Origin: Cynocephalus volans | Taxonomy: Eukaryota > Chordata > Mammalia > Dermoptera > Cynocephalidae | Assembly (NCBI RefSeq): GCF_027409185.1 | Contig: NC_084469.1 | Location: 29,688,293 to 29,752,292, forward strand | Direction: 5' to 3' | Length of the DNA: 64,000 nucleotides | In this document: positions 26,301-34,548 of the stretch, piece after piece | Numbering within the stretch: the stretch's first letter is position 1 | Layout: each line of letters begins with the position of its first letter | Notes under the pieces: model-generated | Database searches by the model: none | Seen by the model: only the letters and a program-made list of their open reading frames with translations | What the model was told of the DNA's origin: nothing | Position numbers and translations under genes: made by a program

Positions 26301-29300
26301 TCTGGGCCTCACACAATGACCACAGGTCGGAAGGGCCAGGCCCAGACAGAGCCCCTCTCCTACCTCCTCCCCAAACACACCTTACTTAGCCCTCTGGAGA
26401 AGAGGGTGGGGCAGGGAAGCCTGGCAATGACCCTGGAGGAGTGTTGACAACCCCCTCCATCTGGCTACCACACAGCCAGTGCTCACTCTCAGCCCAGCCT
26501 GCGCACAAAAGGTCCCTAAATGGGCTTCGCCATCCCATCTTGAGGAAACAGAGGCTCCAGAAGGCTAGTAACAAGTTGCCTGAGGTCACAGAGGCAACAG
26601 GCAGTGAAGCCAGGTGAAGAAAAAGCCAGCTGTCAGATGCCCAGCCTTTTGAGTGCCATGTCCAGGGAGCACAATCCACAGTCCCACCCCCTAGGGGGCC
26701 AAGCTACAGACAGCACCCACCAGGTAAGCTGCACTCCCTTCCTCCTCTAGGCCTCAGCACTCAGCCCAGGAGGCAGATATATCTCATCATAGGATCCCCC
26801 CAAGCCTCTTCAACCTTGGGCCAGCTCCACCCCCCCCTCATATCCCAGGGGGCACCTGTGAGGATCTGGGCTTCAGGAAAAGGGAAAAGGTGGTCCTCTG
26901 CAGAACGGAAAGGGTTGCCCAAACAGCACTGTGCACACATACGAGCTCAAAAACACACACACCCACCCAGGTCTTAACCGGACAGATCAGAGTGAAGAGA
27001 CAAAGCACACCCTTCTCCTGGCCTGGGAGCACAGGGATCCCACAGGCAGCAGAAAGGAGTTACAAAGGAAACTCAGGCCACCTGTGTGCCTCCCCAGCCT
27101 GGCATGGCCTCACTCAGAAGACTGTGCCAGGGCCAGGCCACGCCCCAGCAGGTGAGGCTCCAGCAGGAAATAAGGCCCCAAAAGACACATCACCCCATCC
27201 CAGGAACCCAGGGCTTCAAGGAAAGGGGGTGGTGGCAGGCCGGCAGCCTATCAAAGACCCTAAGGATGTGGGTACCTCTGTTTCCCACCCAGGCCAGAAG
27301 CAGGTCTTAAGGGTCTGAGGACAGTCTGGAGTTCCTCAAGCTGCTCTGCTCAGATCCTATCCAAAAGAAGAGCTTTAGAATCCTGCTGGGGAACTCCCAT
27401 AAGCCCCTAAACTCCTCCCCAGGTTGCCAGCCCCCTTCTCCTCCCACTCTGGGCCTCAACTCCAGGGAGCCTTCCCCTAGGCAGAAGGAACTCAACACAC
27501 CACTGTGAACTTGAAAAACCTGCCTGTTCTCTTAACCCCTAAAAGCTGCTTTATTACCAAGAAAGTGACTGACCCTTGTCCACCACCCCCAAGGGCCTTA
27601 ACCACTAAGGGGACTTGAGGAGACTTCCAGAGTTGGGTCCTGAGGTCAAGACCCTGGGTTCCAATGCTCAGGTGGGAGCCTGCTGAGGGTCTCCATTAAG
27701 GTTCCCTCTTTCTTTTAATAGATTTGGGCTGGCTGTAATATAAATCCTAGCTATCTATACCAGCTTCCCAGGGACATAGCAGTAAAGGTCCTACCCACTT
27801 AGTATGCTTCCAGTTTCCCCAAACTGAACAGCTGTGCCCTTTCGCTGACCCAGCTCATCCCAGATAGAGCCCCTGAGCACATAGCTGAGCAGGGGCTTCA
27901 CTGAGGCCCTCATGGAAATCCTCCAACAGACTCTCCTGTCTTCAGCTCCCTCATTCTCAGAATATGATCCAAACCAGCATGCCTGTCCCAGCTTCCTCTG
28001 GGCCAGGCCAGGGCAGCCTTGGCATGCTGGCTGTGAGCTGGAAATCCCAATGCTTCCCCCAGCAACTAAATTGCCATGTGACCTTGGGCAAGTCACTTCA
28101 TCTCTGCAGGTCCCTTTGCTAGAGGGGAAATTTGCCCAACCTCCTCTTATCTAGCCTGCCTCACTGATTCAGAACCACCTCAGGGCAAAGGCTGGTATGT
28201 TGGGTTTACCAACATTTGTTGTTCTGCTCAAACCTTGGCCCTGTCTAAGCAATCAGCAAAGCTGTCACAGTACCTGTGTCTCCCACCCCCAAGTAACTCT
28301 GCTGTGATGGGTGACAGGGTCAGAGAGCCTACCTAACACTGTCCCCATTCTGACTCCCAAGTCAGCCCTGGCCTGCTCACCAAAGCCGAGAAGGGAGATG
28401 ACAATGAGCTGAGACCAGAAGTCCCTACTGAGAAGAGTCACAGGAGTGAGAGACAGGGATAGTTCTGCACTCCCACTGCCACCCAAGGCAGAGAGAACTA
28501 CAGTCCAACCCTAGGGCTTGGAAGATTGATGACAACTGAGCTCTGGGAAGGGGCTTCCAGCCCCAAGGCCAGAGTCTGAGAGGTGATGGAGGGAACTGAG
28601 GGAATAGAGGGGCCCAGGAGAAAGAGAGGAAAGCAGGCCCTGCCCAAGACAAGCTGCAGCCACTCCCAAAGGCACGACCACACAGTCCCCATGGGGGAGA
28701 GCTGGGAGCTCCACTCCACACTAACGACCTTTGCCTTAAAAACAGCAACCCTGGTCTGACCCACTTTTCGCAATAAGGCAGGTTAATAATCAAGTTCTAG
28801 CAAAAACACCTCTCCCTGCCAAGGAGCTTGGCTTTGCCCCCACGCACGGACAAACCCCCCAGGTCAGTCGAAATGGCCAACACCTAGGGGCAGAGATCAC
28901 AGCCTGAAGCCCTGGGGTTAAAGCCTTGCCTCTGGGAATAGACCAGAGAAGCCGCTCACAGCCACACCCCAACTGGCGCTCTTCCCCTACACCAAAACTA
29001 GGAAGCCTCAAGCTGAGCCTCACTCGCAGGGCTGCAGCCATGCGCACAGGTAATGCCTGGGATCCTGACGCGCAGGAGGGCCTGATGGAGTATGGCCCGC
29101 AAGTGTCAGCATGACCCTAGCTCGGAGGGCTCCCCAAGTCTGGGAGCGGAGGGGGTGGGGCCGTCGATTCCTTCGGTCTGAGCAGCGGCGCACCCAGAAA
29201 CCGCGTGTACGCGCACGTGTCCCCGCGATCTAGCACGCGTGTGCCCGCCGCGGCTGCACTCCACGGGACCCCACGTGCGAAGCCCGGGACGCTGCCGGGG

Positions 29301-29580
29301 GCGACAGTGAAGGTGACCTTCAGGGCGGGGTCGGCCCATTGGAGGGCCCAGAGAGATGCAACCGGACCCGGGGGGGGGAAGGAAGGCGGCGGTCCCCGAG
29401 GAGTCCTGAACCAGGCCGCCCGGCCTGGTCCAGCCCCCCCGCCCCCACCCGGCTACCCCGGGGGCTCCCACCCCACTCACCCGCCGCGCCTGGCCGCCCT
29501 TTGCCACCGGCCTGCGAGCCGTGCTCCCGGGCGCTGTCGGCTGGGGCGGCCGCCGGCAACTCGTCCGTCTTGATGACCAT
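9649..29580 (-). CDS. CLUH: CLUH, clustered mitochondria protein homolog (complete, 26 coding exons)
   Basis: CLUH is a cytosolic RNA-binding protein that binds mRNAs of nuclear-encoded mitochondrial proteins and is needed for normal mitochondrial distribution and metabolism. Joining 26 exons read from splice sites gives a 4050-nt frame, 1349 residues plus TAG, with every junction in phase and no internal stop. Rough layout: acidic N-terminal tail 34-85; CLU N-terminal domain about 85-165; Clu domain about 375-617, mostly in the 695-nt exon 10; a basic patch [10 protein letters not shown] near 906-915; TPR repeats about 1010-1210; a low-complexity acidic tail. The protein matches human CLUH very closely. 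The start ATG (CAT at 29578-29580) lies in an ideal GCCGCCATGG context. The common 1309-residue human form starts at the Met equivalent to residue 39 here, so the first 38 residues are probably isoform-specific. One intron uses a GC donor (see exon 12). Confidence 0.97.
10485..10558 (-). CDS. CLUH: CLUH coding exon 25
   Basis: Residues 1264-1287, [24 protein letters not shown]. The Ser codon is completed by exon 26. Confidence 0.95.
10636..10770 (-). CDS. CLUH: CLUH coding exon 24
   Basis: Residues 1219-1263, [20 protein letters not shown] through SANIPPLK. A 135-nt phase-0 exon. Confidence 0.95.
10860..10953 (-). CDS. CLUH: CLUH coding exon 23
   Basis: Residues 1187-1218, [20 protein letters not shown] through YTIYKTQ. 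End of the TPR block. Confidence 0.95.
11222..11343 (-). CDS. CLUH: CLUH coding exon 22
   Basis: Residues 1147-1186, [20 protein letters not shown] through [12 protein letters not shown] region. The donor is CTCAG|GTGAGG. Confidence 0.95.
11429..11554 (-). CDS. CLUH: CLUH coding exon 21
   Basis: Residues 1105-1146, [20 protein letters not shown] through [11 protein letters not shown] region; a 126-nt phase-0 exon. Confidence 0.95.
11633..11713 (-). CDS. CLUH: CLUH coding exon 20
   Basis: Residues 1078-1104, [30 protein letters not shown] region; an 81-nt phase-0 exon. Confidence 0.95.
11714..12767 (-). other. CLUH: CLUH intron 19 with a SINE
   Basis: About 1.05 kb between exons 19 and 20. 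Apart from the SINE at 12059-12226 it has no recognised element. Confidence 0.85.
12059..12226 (+). mobile_element. Dimeric tRNA-Ile-derived SINE in a CLUH intron
   Basis: Dimeric element beginning GGCCGGCCTGTGGCTCACTT and ending ACCAGTCATCTT plus poly(A). It lies antisense to CLUH and has more substitutions than the copies at 7246 and 61232. A clear target-site duplication was not found. Confidence 0.85.
12768..12907 (-). CDS. CLUH: CLUH coding exon 19
   Basis: Residues 1031-1077, [20 protein letters not shown] through [11 protein letters not shown] helices with the usual small-residue spacing. Confidence 0.95.
12990..13143 (-). CDS. CLUH: CLUH coding exon 18
   Basis: Residues 980-1030, [20 protein letters not shown] through AKVQQ. 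It runs into the first TPR. Confidence 0.95.
13328..13412 (-). CDS. CLUH: CLUH coding exon 17
   Basis: Residues 951-979, [20 protein letters not shown] through KTGIQ. The Cys codon is split across the junction. Confidence 0.95.
13638..13882 (-). CDS. CLUH: CLUH coding exon 16
   Basis: Residues 870-950, [20 protein letters not shown] through the segment NYFDFNLD. It includes the strongly basic [11 protein letters not shown] stretch, which could contact RNA or act as a localisation signal (inference). Confidence 0.95.
13989..14051 (-). CDS. CLUH: CLUH coding exon 15
   Basis: Residues 849-869, [20 protein letters not shown] plus Q. A 63-nt phase-0 exon. Confidence 0.95.
14142..14294 (-). CDS. 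CLUH: CLUH coding exon 14
   Basis: Residues 798-848, [20 protein letters not shown] through QLDHIY. Contains the conserved [14 protein letters not shown] motif of the CLU central domain, shared with eIF3 p135-like proteins. Confidence 0.95.
15029..15129 (-). CDS. CLUH: CLUH coding exon 13
   Basis: Residues 764-797, [20 protein letters not shown] through SCQIPGL. The donor is GGTTTG|GTGAGG. Confidence 0.95.
15293..15397 (-). CDS. CLUH: CLUH coding exon 12, followed by a GC donor
   Basis: Residues 729-763, [20 protein letters not shown] through NPDIFSP, plus one base. The exon ends CACCAG and the intron starts GCAAGT, a typical GC-AG intron donor. Only this border keeps the reading frame Gly-Val-Arg into exon 13. 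Confidence 0.93.
15588..15811 (-). CDS. CLUH: CLUH coding exon 11
   Basis: Residues 654-728. The start, [15 protein letters not shown], is conserved. It is followed by a Ser/Pro/Glu-rich linker that differs clearly from the human one I recall, as expected for a disordered segment. Confidence 0.93.
16588..17282 (-). CDS. CLUH: CLUH coding exon 10 (main Clu-domain exon)
   Basis: The largest exon, 695 nt, encoding residues 423-653 and part of 654. It carries most of the Clu domain, including [40 protein letters not shown] and the [20 protein letters not shown] block that defines the family. The acceptor is CTCTCCCAG and the donor CACAG|GTGAGG. Confidence 0.97.
17283..18497 (-). other. CLUH: CLUH intron 9, AT-rich, with a MIR fragment
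   Basis: 1.2-kb intron. Bases 17485-17625 resemble a MIR core, with the pattern 'tgccaggtgaacttggacag'. Bases 17640-18180 are markedly AT-rich without a recognised family. The 18183-18497 part has higher GC and open frames with no homology I can name. Confidence 0.7.
18498..18590 (-). CDS. CLUH: CLUH coding exon 9
   Basis: Residues 392-422, [20 protein letters not shown] through RERAIFK. A 93-nt, phase-0 exon, so skipping it would keep the frame. Confidence 0.95.
18767..18914 (-). CDS. CLUH: CLUH coding exon 8
   Basis: Residues 342-391, [20 protein letters not shown] through EEHIPGQ, leading into the Clu domain. Confidence 0.95.
19242..19367 (-). CDS. CLUH: CLUH coding exon 7
   Basis: Residues 300-341, [20 protein letters not shown] through FAVLQKK. 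The Gln codon is split with exon 6 and the following Arg codon with exon 8. Confidence 0.95.
19473..19627 (-). CDS. CLUH: CLUH coding exon 6
   Basis: Residues 249-299, [20 protein letters not shown] through STRGFYLN, ending in the first two bases of a Gln codon. Confidence 0.95.
19726..19850 (-). CDS. CLUH: CLUH coding exon 5
   Basis: Residues 207-248, [20 protein letters not shown] through QNHDWK. It includes a short basic stretch (GKRKKG). Confidence 0.95.
19999..20142 (-). CDS. CLUH: CLUH coding exon 4
   Basis: Residues 159-206, from [15 protein letters not shown] to the segment SVFTDGDLG. The acceptor is CAACAG and the donor GGGAG|GTGCGG. Confidence 0.95.
20143..21171 (-). other. CLUH: CLUH intron 3 with a microsatellite
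   Basis: Contains the CA/GCAC repeat at 20317-20365 and otherwise unremarkable sequence. Confidence 0.8.
20317..20365. repeat. (CA)n-(GCAC)n microsatellite
   Basis: A CA run passes into eight or so GCAC units and back to CA. It is alternating purine-pyrimidine throughout, with many CpGs. Confidence 0.95.
21172..21343 (-). CDS. CLUH: CLUH coding exon 3
   Basis: Residues 102-158, [19 protein letters not shown]... through SVLRVVE. This is the core of the N-terminal ubiquitin-like CLU_N region. It ends with a phase-1 donor (GAAG|GTTGGT). Confidence 0.95.
22198..22400 (-). CDS. CLUH: CLUH coding exon 2
   Basis: Residues 34-101. Contains the internal start Met39 ([13 protein letters not shown]) used by the shorter known form, an acidic linker, and the start of the CLU N-terminal domain ([17 protein letters not shown]). 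Confidence 0.95.
22401..29480 (-). other. CLUH: CLUH intron 1 (7.1 kb)
   Basis: Holds a Tigger/MER2 fossil at 23175-23398 and a MIR-like core near 28060-28120. It is otherwise fairly GC-rich single-copy sequence. Long overlapping open frames at 25.0-26.3 kb occur on both strands and reflect composition, not coding. Confidence 0.7.
23175..23398. mobile_element. Tigger-group (MER2-like) non-autonomous DNA transposon
   Basis: Imperfect terminal inverted repeats CAGTCATATGTCGCTTAAC and, at the right end, the complement of CAGTCATGTGCTGCATAA. The element is flanked by TA on both sides (23173-23174 and 23399-23400), as expected of pogo/Tigger insertion. At 224 bp it is shorter than the roughly 345-bp MER2, so it has internal deletions. 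Confidence 0.85.
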
Positions 29581-30100
29581 GGCGGCAGGAGCGGGCGTCC
29601 GCCTCGGCTGTCCGCGCCGCCCGCCGCTCCACTAACCCAAGTGCCCTGCGCGCCGCGGCCGCTGCGGGAAGGACGGAGTCACCGGCCCACGTGGTGCGCG
29701 CTGTAACCTTTGACCCACCGCCGCTCCCCTACCCCGCCCTTGTGCCCGGCCCGCCCCACGGCGGCTCGCAAGGGACAAAATTCATCGCTCCTCGTTGCCC
29801 ATCCGCTGACGCGGTGACTTTGCCGAACGCCTTAAAGGCAGCGTACACTGATTCCACGGAGAAAGAGGGTTCGGCTCCCTGGAGGGGCGGGGCTTCGAGG
29901 TGACGTCTCTGCAGTTCACTGCCTGTCGGGCGGGAGCCGTGACCTTGGGAGACACGTCTAGGACTGCCATTGCTAACCCTCCCTTCTCCCAGTGACTCTG
30001 CTTCCTATTGCAAATCAGCCAATGACCGTGTAATGTCTAATCTGCGGTGTTAGTGTGATCCTCAGCGCGCGCCTCACCAAGCGCGCTTTTTCCCTCTAAA
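29180..30100 (-). promoter_or_regulatory. CLUH: CLUH CpG-island promoter and 5' UTR
   Basis: CpG-dense sequence surrounds exon 1. Upstream of the ATG on the minus strand lie a CACGTG E-box (29688-29693), a GC box GGGGCGGGGC (29884-29893), a CRE-like TGACGTCT (29901-29908) and a CCAAT motif (30019-30023). No TATA box is visible, in keeping with a housekeeping promoter. The start site is probably within 29600-29700 (inference). Confidence 0.75.
29481..29580 (-). CDS. CLUH: CLUH coding exon 1
   Basis: Encodes residues 1-33 ([16 protein letters not shown]...) plus one base. The donor is GCGGCGG|GTGAGT. It sits in the CpG island and is poor in conserved motifs apart from the MVIKT start. Confidence 0.9.
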
Positions 30101-30758
30101 GGAGTGGGGCTGGGGTGCGTCTGAATTGTTGAGAAGGAGTGGAGGGCAGCCTAGGGCATGATCACCAGTGGTGGGGCAGGGGTTTGGCTAATGGGGATGA
30201 AGTGTCAGAAATGGACCCACCAAACTTTGTCCTGAGCCCAATACCTCCCACCACGTGAGTCCTCACTTCTAGGCTCCATTTCACAGTGGAGGAAGCTGAG
30301 ACCAAGGTCAGGCAGAGAGTAAGACGTAAAGCTGTGTCAGACTAAATCCACAGCCTGGACACTTTTCAGTTGTTTGGGGCTTGGTGGGGACTGAGGAGTG
30401 ACGTCAGAGAATGCTGCAGAGGTGACATTTGAACCAGGTCTTGCCAGCGAGTTGAAGTTCAACAGGCAGGCAAAGTGGGATGGGTCTTTCATGCACAGGC
30501 CCAGGAAGCCCTTGTGAAGCACTTAAGGAGTACTGCTGACATCTGCCAGGATCTAATGGGAATTGGGAAGCTGAAGTTGCAGAGGTGGGTGGGGGAGGGG
30601 AGGCGGCTACCCAGGGCTTTGTACAAATTGCAGAGGAACGTAGACTTTGTCCTGGAGTGTAGATGGTGAGAAGGGGAGCCAGTGAAAGACTATGAGCACT
30701 TAAACAGGAGAAGGGAGGTGCGAAGTGATAAGATTCATCTAGCAGAAAGCTCCCTCTC

Positions 30759-30839
30759 AGGCTGGCTAGTTAGCTCAGCTGGCCTTGTAACACCAAGGTT
30801 CAGGGTTCCATTTAGCCACCAAAAAAAAAAAAAAAAAAA
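30759..30839 (+). mobile_element. Short monomeric tRNA-Ile-like SINE
   Basis: GGCTGGCTAGTTAGCTCAGC, an internally shortened body and a poly(A) tail, flanked by near-copies of AAAGCTCCCTCT. Confidence 0.8.
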
Positions 30840-30957
30840 AAGCTCCCTCTGGCTGTATCAGGGGTGAGGACTGAGTTGGACTAGGGGGAGATGAGTTAAG
30901 ACTATTGCAGAGGAAGGTTAGAAATAAGAGCAAGACCTGACTACTGGGTGTACATGG

Positions 30958-30983
30958 AAGGCAGGCAGGCAGGCAGGCAGGTG
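30958..30983. repeat. (GGCA)n short tandem repeat
   Basis: Six GGCA units in a row. Confidence 0.9.
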
Positions 30984-31214
30984 GTACATGAACCTGACAC
31001 TGAATTGGATCAGAAATCTCTATTCGGGAAACTGTAACTTGTCTCTTTTTGTGACCTTGAGCAAATCACTTGACTCACCCCACTGAATCTCAGATGCTTT
31101 CTCTGTCAGATAAAACCCCTTATCTATCTATCCTCACCTAGCTGTTGGGAGGTGATGGTGGTCATTAAAACACTTCAGAAAGGGTAAAACACTCAGCTCG
31201 TGATTCACTCACTC

Positions 31215-31287
31215 TTTTTATTTTTTTTTGCCCTTGACCTTACTGTTATAACACCTTGCTCTAACCAGGTGAGCTAACTGGCCAGCC
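31215..31287 (-). mobile_element. Monomeric tRNA-Ile-like SINE, partial
   Basis: T-rich start, then the complement of GGCTGGCCAGTTAGCTCACC; the body is truncated. Confidence 0.7.
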
Positions 31288-31619
31288 CTCACTCAGTCTT
31301 TCCAGCACAGATTGCAAGAGCTCAGTGCTACAGGAAGATCAAAGATGAACCAGGCCCAGTCCCTGCCAGGAAAATTTCAATCCAGTGGATGGTGAGATGC
31401 ACACAGTAACTTCACATCCAAGGCTGCAGAATCAGGGCCTTAAACAAGGCTGTTCTGAGTGTTCAGGGGAAGTAGTAAGGAAGGGATTCTGGGAAGAGTC
31501 TGCTCTGAACTGAGTTTTGAAGCATGAGAAGGATTTTAATGAGCAAGTCAGAGGAATCATATGGGCAGACACAGGAGGGACTCTGGGAATTTATTCATTC
31601 ATTTATTTTAAAAATTTTA

Positions 31620-31725
31620 TCTTTATTTTATTTTTTTTTGGCGACTGACTGGTATGGGGACCTGAACCTTTGACCTTGGTGTTACAAGGCCACGCTCTAA
31701 CCAGCTGAGCTAACCCAACAGCCCT
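31620..31725 (-). mobile_element. Monomeric tRNA-Ile-like SINE
   Basis: T-rich tail followed by the GACTGACTGGTATGGGGACC and CCTTGGTGTTACAAGG blocks, ending at the complement of the GTTAGCTCAGCTGG box. Confidence 0.8.
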
Positions 31726-31755
31726 ATTTTATTATTTTATTTTATTCTTTTCTGC

Positions 31756-31794
<39 letters not shown>

Positions 31795-31811
31795 TGTGTG
31801 CGCGTGCGTGC

Positions 31812-31842
<31 letters not shown>
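31756..31842. repeat. (TG)n-(CGTG)n microsatellite
   Basis: A TG run, a CG/TG and CGTG-rich centre, then TG again: about 85 bp of alternating purine-pyrimidine. Confidence 0.95.
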
Positions 31843-31904
31843 GCTGGCCAGTACAGGGATTATTTTATTTTTTAAGGTTCTGTATCAAGCAAACATTCAT
31901 TTTT

Positions 31905-31968
31905 AATTTTAATTTTTTTTTTTTTTGGTAGCTGGCTGGAACAGTGATCTGAACCCTTGATTATTTTT
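31905..31968 (-). mobile_element. Fragment of a monomeric tRNA-Ile-like SINE
   Basis: T-run plus GGTAGCTGGCTGGAACAGTG and the 'gaacccttga' block; the rest is missing. Confidence 0.55.
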
Positions 31969-31989
31969 TAATATTTTAATTTAATTAAC

Positions 31990-32420
31990 TTATTTATTTT
32001 AGACTAGTCAGTATTTAGAATTTTAAATAGGTAATACATTCACAGGTTCAAATTCCAATAGTACAAAAGGGTCTACAGTGAAAAGTCTCTCATGGGCCCT
32101 CAGCTAACTAACCAAGGCTACCAATTCTTTTATATCCTTCTAGAGGTATTCTTTGCATATAAAATATTTATACCTACACTCTTTCCCCTTTTGTTACGCA
32201 AATGTACAGCATACTGTCCCTGCTTTTCTTCGCCCTGATTTTTTTTTTTACTTAACAATATATTCTGGAGATTGCTCCATATCAGTATACAAAGAGCTTT
32301 CTTGTTCCATTTTAGGCTGGATAATATTCCATTATGTGATTGTACCATAATTCTTTTAGCCAATCTCCTGATGGGACTGACGGGTACTTAGTTCGTATCC
32401 ATGAAACTCAAGGATTTTGG
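31990..32420. mobile_element. Ancient L1 (L1M) fragment
   Basis: Text such as 'ttttaaataggtaatacattcac' and 'ctggataatattccattatg' matches the 3' part of L1M elements as I remember them. Confidence 0.7.
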
Positions 32421-32654
32421 AGAATTGTACCTAGTCCAGGAAGTCCCCTCCATGCTGGCAATGCCAGTCATAACCAGAAGAAGCATATCTCAGTTTTAGC
32501 ACAGGGGACAGCAAATGGCGATGGGGAGACAGACACACAAAAAGCATCATCCTCTGACCACCTTCTCTATAGTGTGGTGGTCTGAACTCTGATCACATAT
32601 TAAACAGACTGATTATTGCTTTCACATTGCCTCTACCAATCTCTTTCATCATAG

Positions 32655-32742
32655 TCTTTTTGGGGACGGGCAGCTGGCTGGTTCAGGGATCAGCACCATG
32701 CTCTAACCAGCTTAGCTAACCAGCCAAACCAGCCAGCCCCTT
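32655..32742 (-). mobile_element. Monomeric tRNA-Ile-like SINE
   Basis: GCAGCTGGCTGGTTCAGGGA ... complement of the GTTAGCTAAGCTGG box ... CCAGCCCC, with diverged TTCATCATAGTC / TTCATCTTAGTC flanks. Confidence 0.75.
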
Positions 32743-33499
32743 CATCTTAGTCATAACAGCAGCTTCTCCCACTTTCTCCAACTATTTCCACCATTGTCTA
32801 TAACATTGCGCTATGGCTAAGGTGACCATGTAATTTATCATCCAAACCAAGACATTTTTGAGAGTGAAAGTGGACACTATTAATAATGACGCTGTGACAA
32901 CAGGCATACACTGAGACTGTCTCAGCTAAACTGGGATGCCTGGTTGTCAGGTGAAGAGTCCAGCTGCTAGCCTGGGGAGTTCTTGAAAGCAAGGACCCTA
33001 CCTAACTTACCGGGGTATCCCTAGCATCTTACCAGAGCTGAATGTATGGTAGGTGCTTAATGCACATTTGTTGGTTGAGTGGATGATCCAGGTATATGGA
33101 ATGCCAAGCGGTCCTTTTGAGGGCTCCACAGGATGGTGGGGGGGAGCATTACTGGCAGCCCAGAGTTTCACCTTTGTCACACACACCGCCGCACCCCACC
33201 CTCGCCCTGCCACCCCTGTCCCAGTTGCTTATACTATCTGGGCTTTACTTGCAGGCATTCCCTGTGTGTGCTGTATGCTTCCACCCTTGGAGCTAGAGCT
33301 TCAGATCACTGCCATAGTGCCTGGCAGAGACCCACCAGCCTGAGCCCACACAGGATGCCCAGCAGAGGCACCTCTCTCTGCCTTCTTCATGGTCAGTGTC
33401 TATGCGTGCCTACTGGTCATCACTGGGGCTGGTGACCAGTCTGTCCATGGTCCTAGTGACTAACCAGTCCCAGCAGCCTTAGAATCTGCAATTTGTTAT

Positions 33500-33605
33500 G
33501 GGAAAATATGCATAACATGAAATTCACCATGTTAATTTCTCAAGCTTTATCGAGGTATAATTGACAAATAAAAATTGTGTATATTTAAGGTGAAAAAAAA
33601 AAAAG
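33500..33605 (-). mobile_element. L1M 3' end fragment
   Basis: 'tatcgaggtataattgacaaa' and 'gtatatttaaggtg' are the complement of the common L1M 3' end; an A-run follows. Confidence 0.75.
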
Positions 33606-34446
33606 AATCTGCAATTTGTCTTGAGGGATCCTTTGCATCCTCCTGTTGCACAACCCCCATCCTCAGGGCTGCTTGAGTTGCATTTCTGAGCACCTCAGTT
33701 TCCCCATCTTCAGGGACCTAGTGTAAAGATGCTAAGTGGGAAGGAAGGCTTATGTAGACTAAGACATAGCCTGCATAATTAGCCTGCTCAAAGCCTCCCA
33801 CCTCCCTAATTATTGTTATGATGGCTACACCCACTCAGCTGGGCATTCCTACTTACTCCTCCTTTTCAGAGTTCCCCAGGGGATGAAGCAGTGGGGGAGG
33901 AACCCCAACCCGCTGGATTACAGGAGGGAGTTCCCTACCTCCCTGGCCTGACTCTGGGAACCCAAAAGAGAGGAAATGCTCCACCTCCCTCAACCCCAAA
34001 CCTGTGTGAGCAGAACTGCCAGGAAGAAAGGGATGACAGCCAGTGAAATGCCCTAGGCCTCAGTCTTCACAACTATAAAATGAGGGGGTTGCATAGATGA
34101 CTTCTGAAAGTGCTGTGTTCTGCATTTCTGCCCCCACTTGTGACTCTGGGCTGGGCTCAGCCAAGCATCCCCAGTGGTCTGTGTGGGGAACCCTAATGCC
34201 AATCTTTTCTCCTCTTTCCCCTTTTCTTTTCCCAAATTGTACATGGGACCCAAGAGTCTTGGCAGATGTTTATCTGGGGCTGGGCCTTCTCTCCCTTAGC
34301 TGTCCCAGGAGATAAAAGGCCAGAACAAGCAGAGACCTAGGCCATACTTCCTGGGCTTGCTACAGGTCCTGGTCCTAGTCCACCCTGGGCCCAAACCTGA
34401 GTCCCAGAGGCTGGAGCAAGGAATTCCATTCGAAATAAAAAGTAGA

Positions 34447-34548
34447 GAGCTGGCCAGTTAGCTCAGTTGGTTAGAGCACAGTGTTATATCACCAAGGTTA
34501 TGGGTTCAAATCCCCTTACCAGCCAGCCACCAAAAAAAGTACAAACAA
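34447..34548 (+). mobile_element. Monomeric tRNA-Ile-like SINE
   Basis: GCTGGCCAGTTAGCTCAGTT gives an intact A box-like segment and GGTTCAAATCCCC a B box. An A-rich tail follows, with AAATAAAAAGTAGA duplicated on both sides. It is one of the closest copies to tRNA-Ile. Confidence 0.85.

Noticed and set aside
34447-34548. tRNA-Ile-like sequence that could be a tRNA gene
   Set aside because: It has A and B box-like segments but ends in an A-rich tail with flanking duplications, and the anticodon/acceptor stem cannot form properly. It is a SINE.
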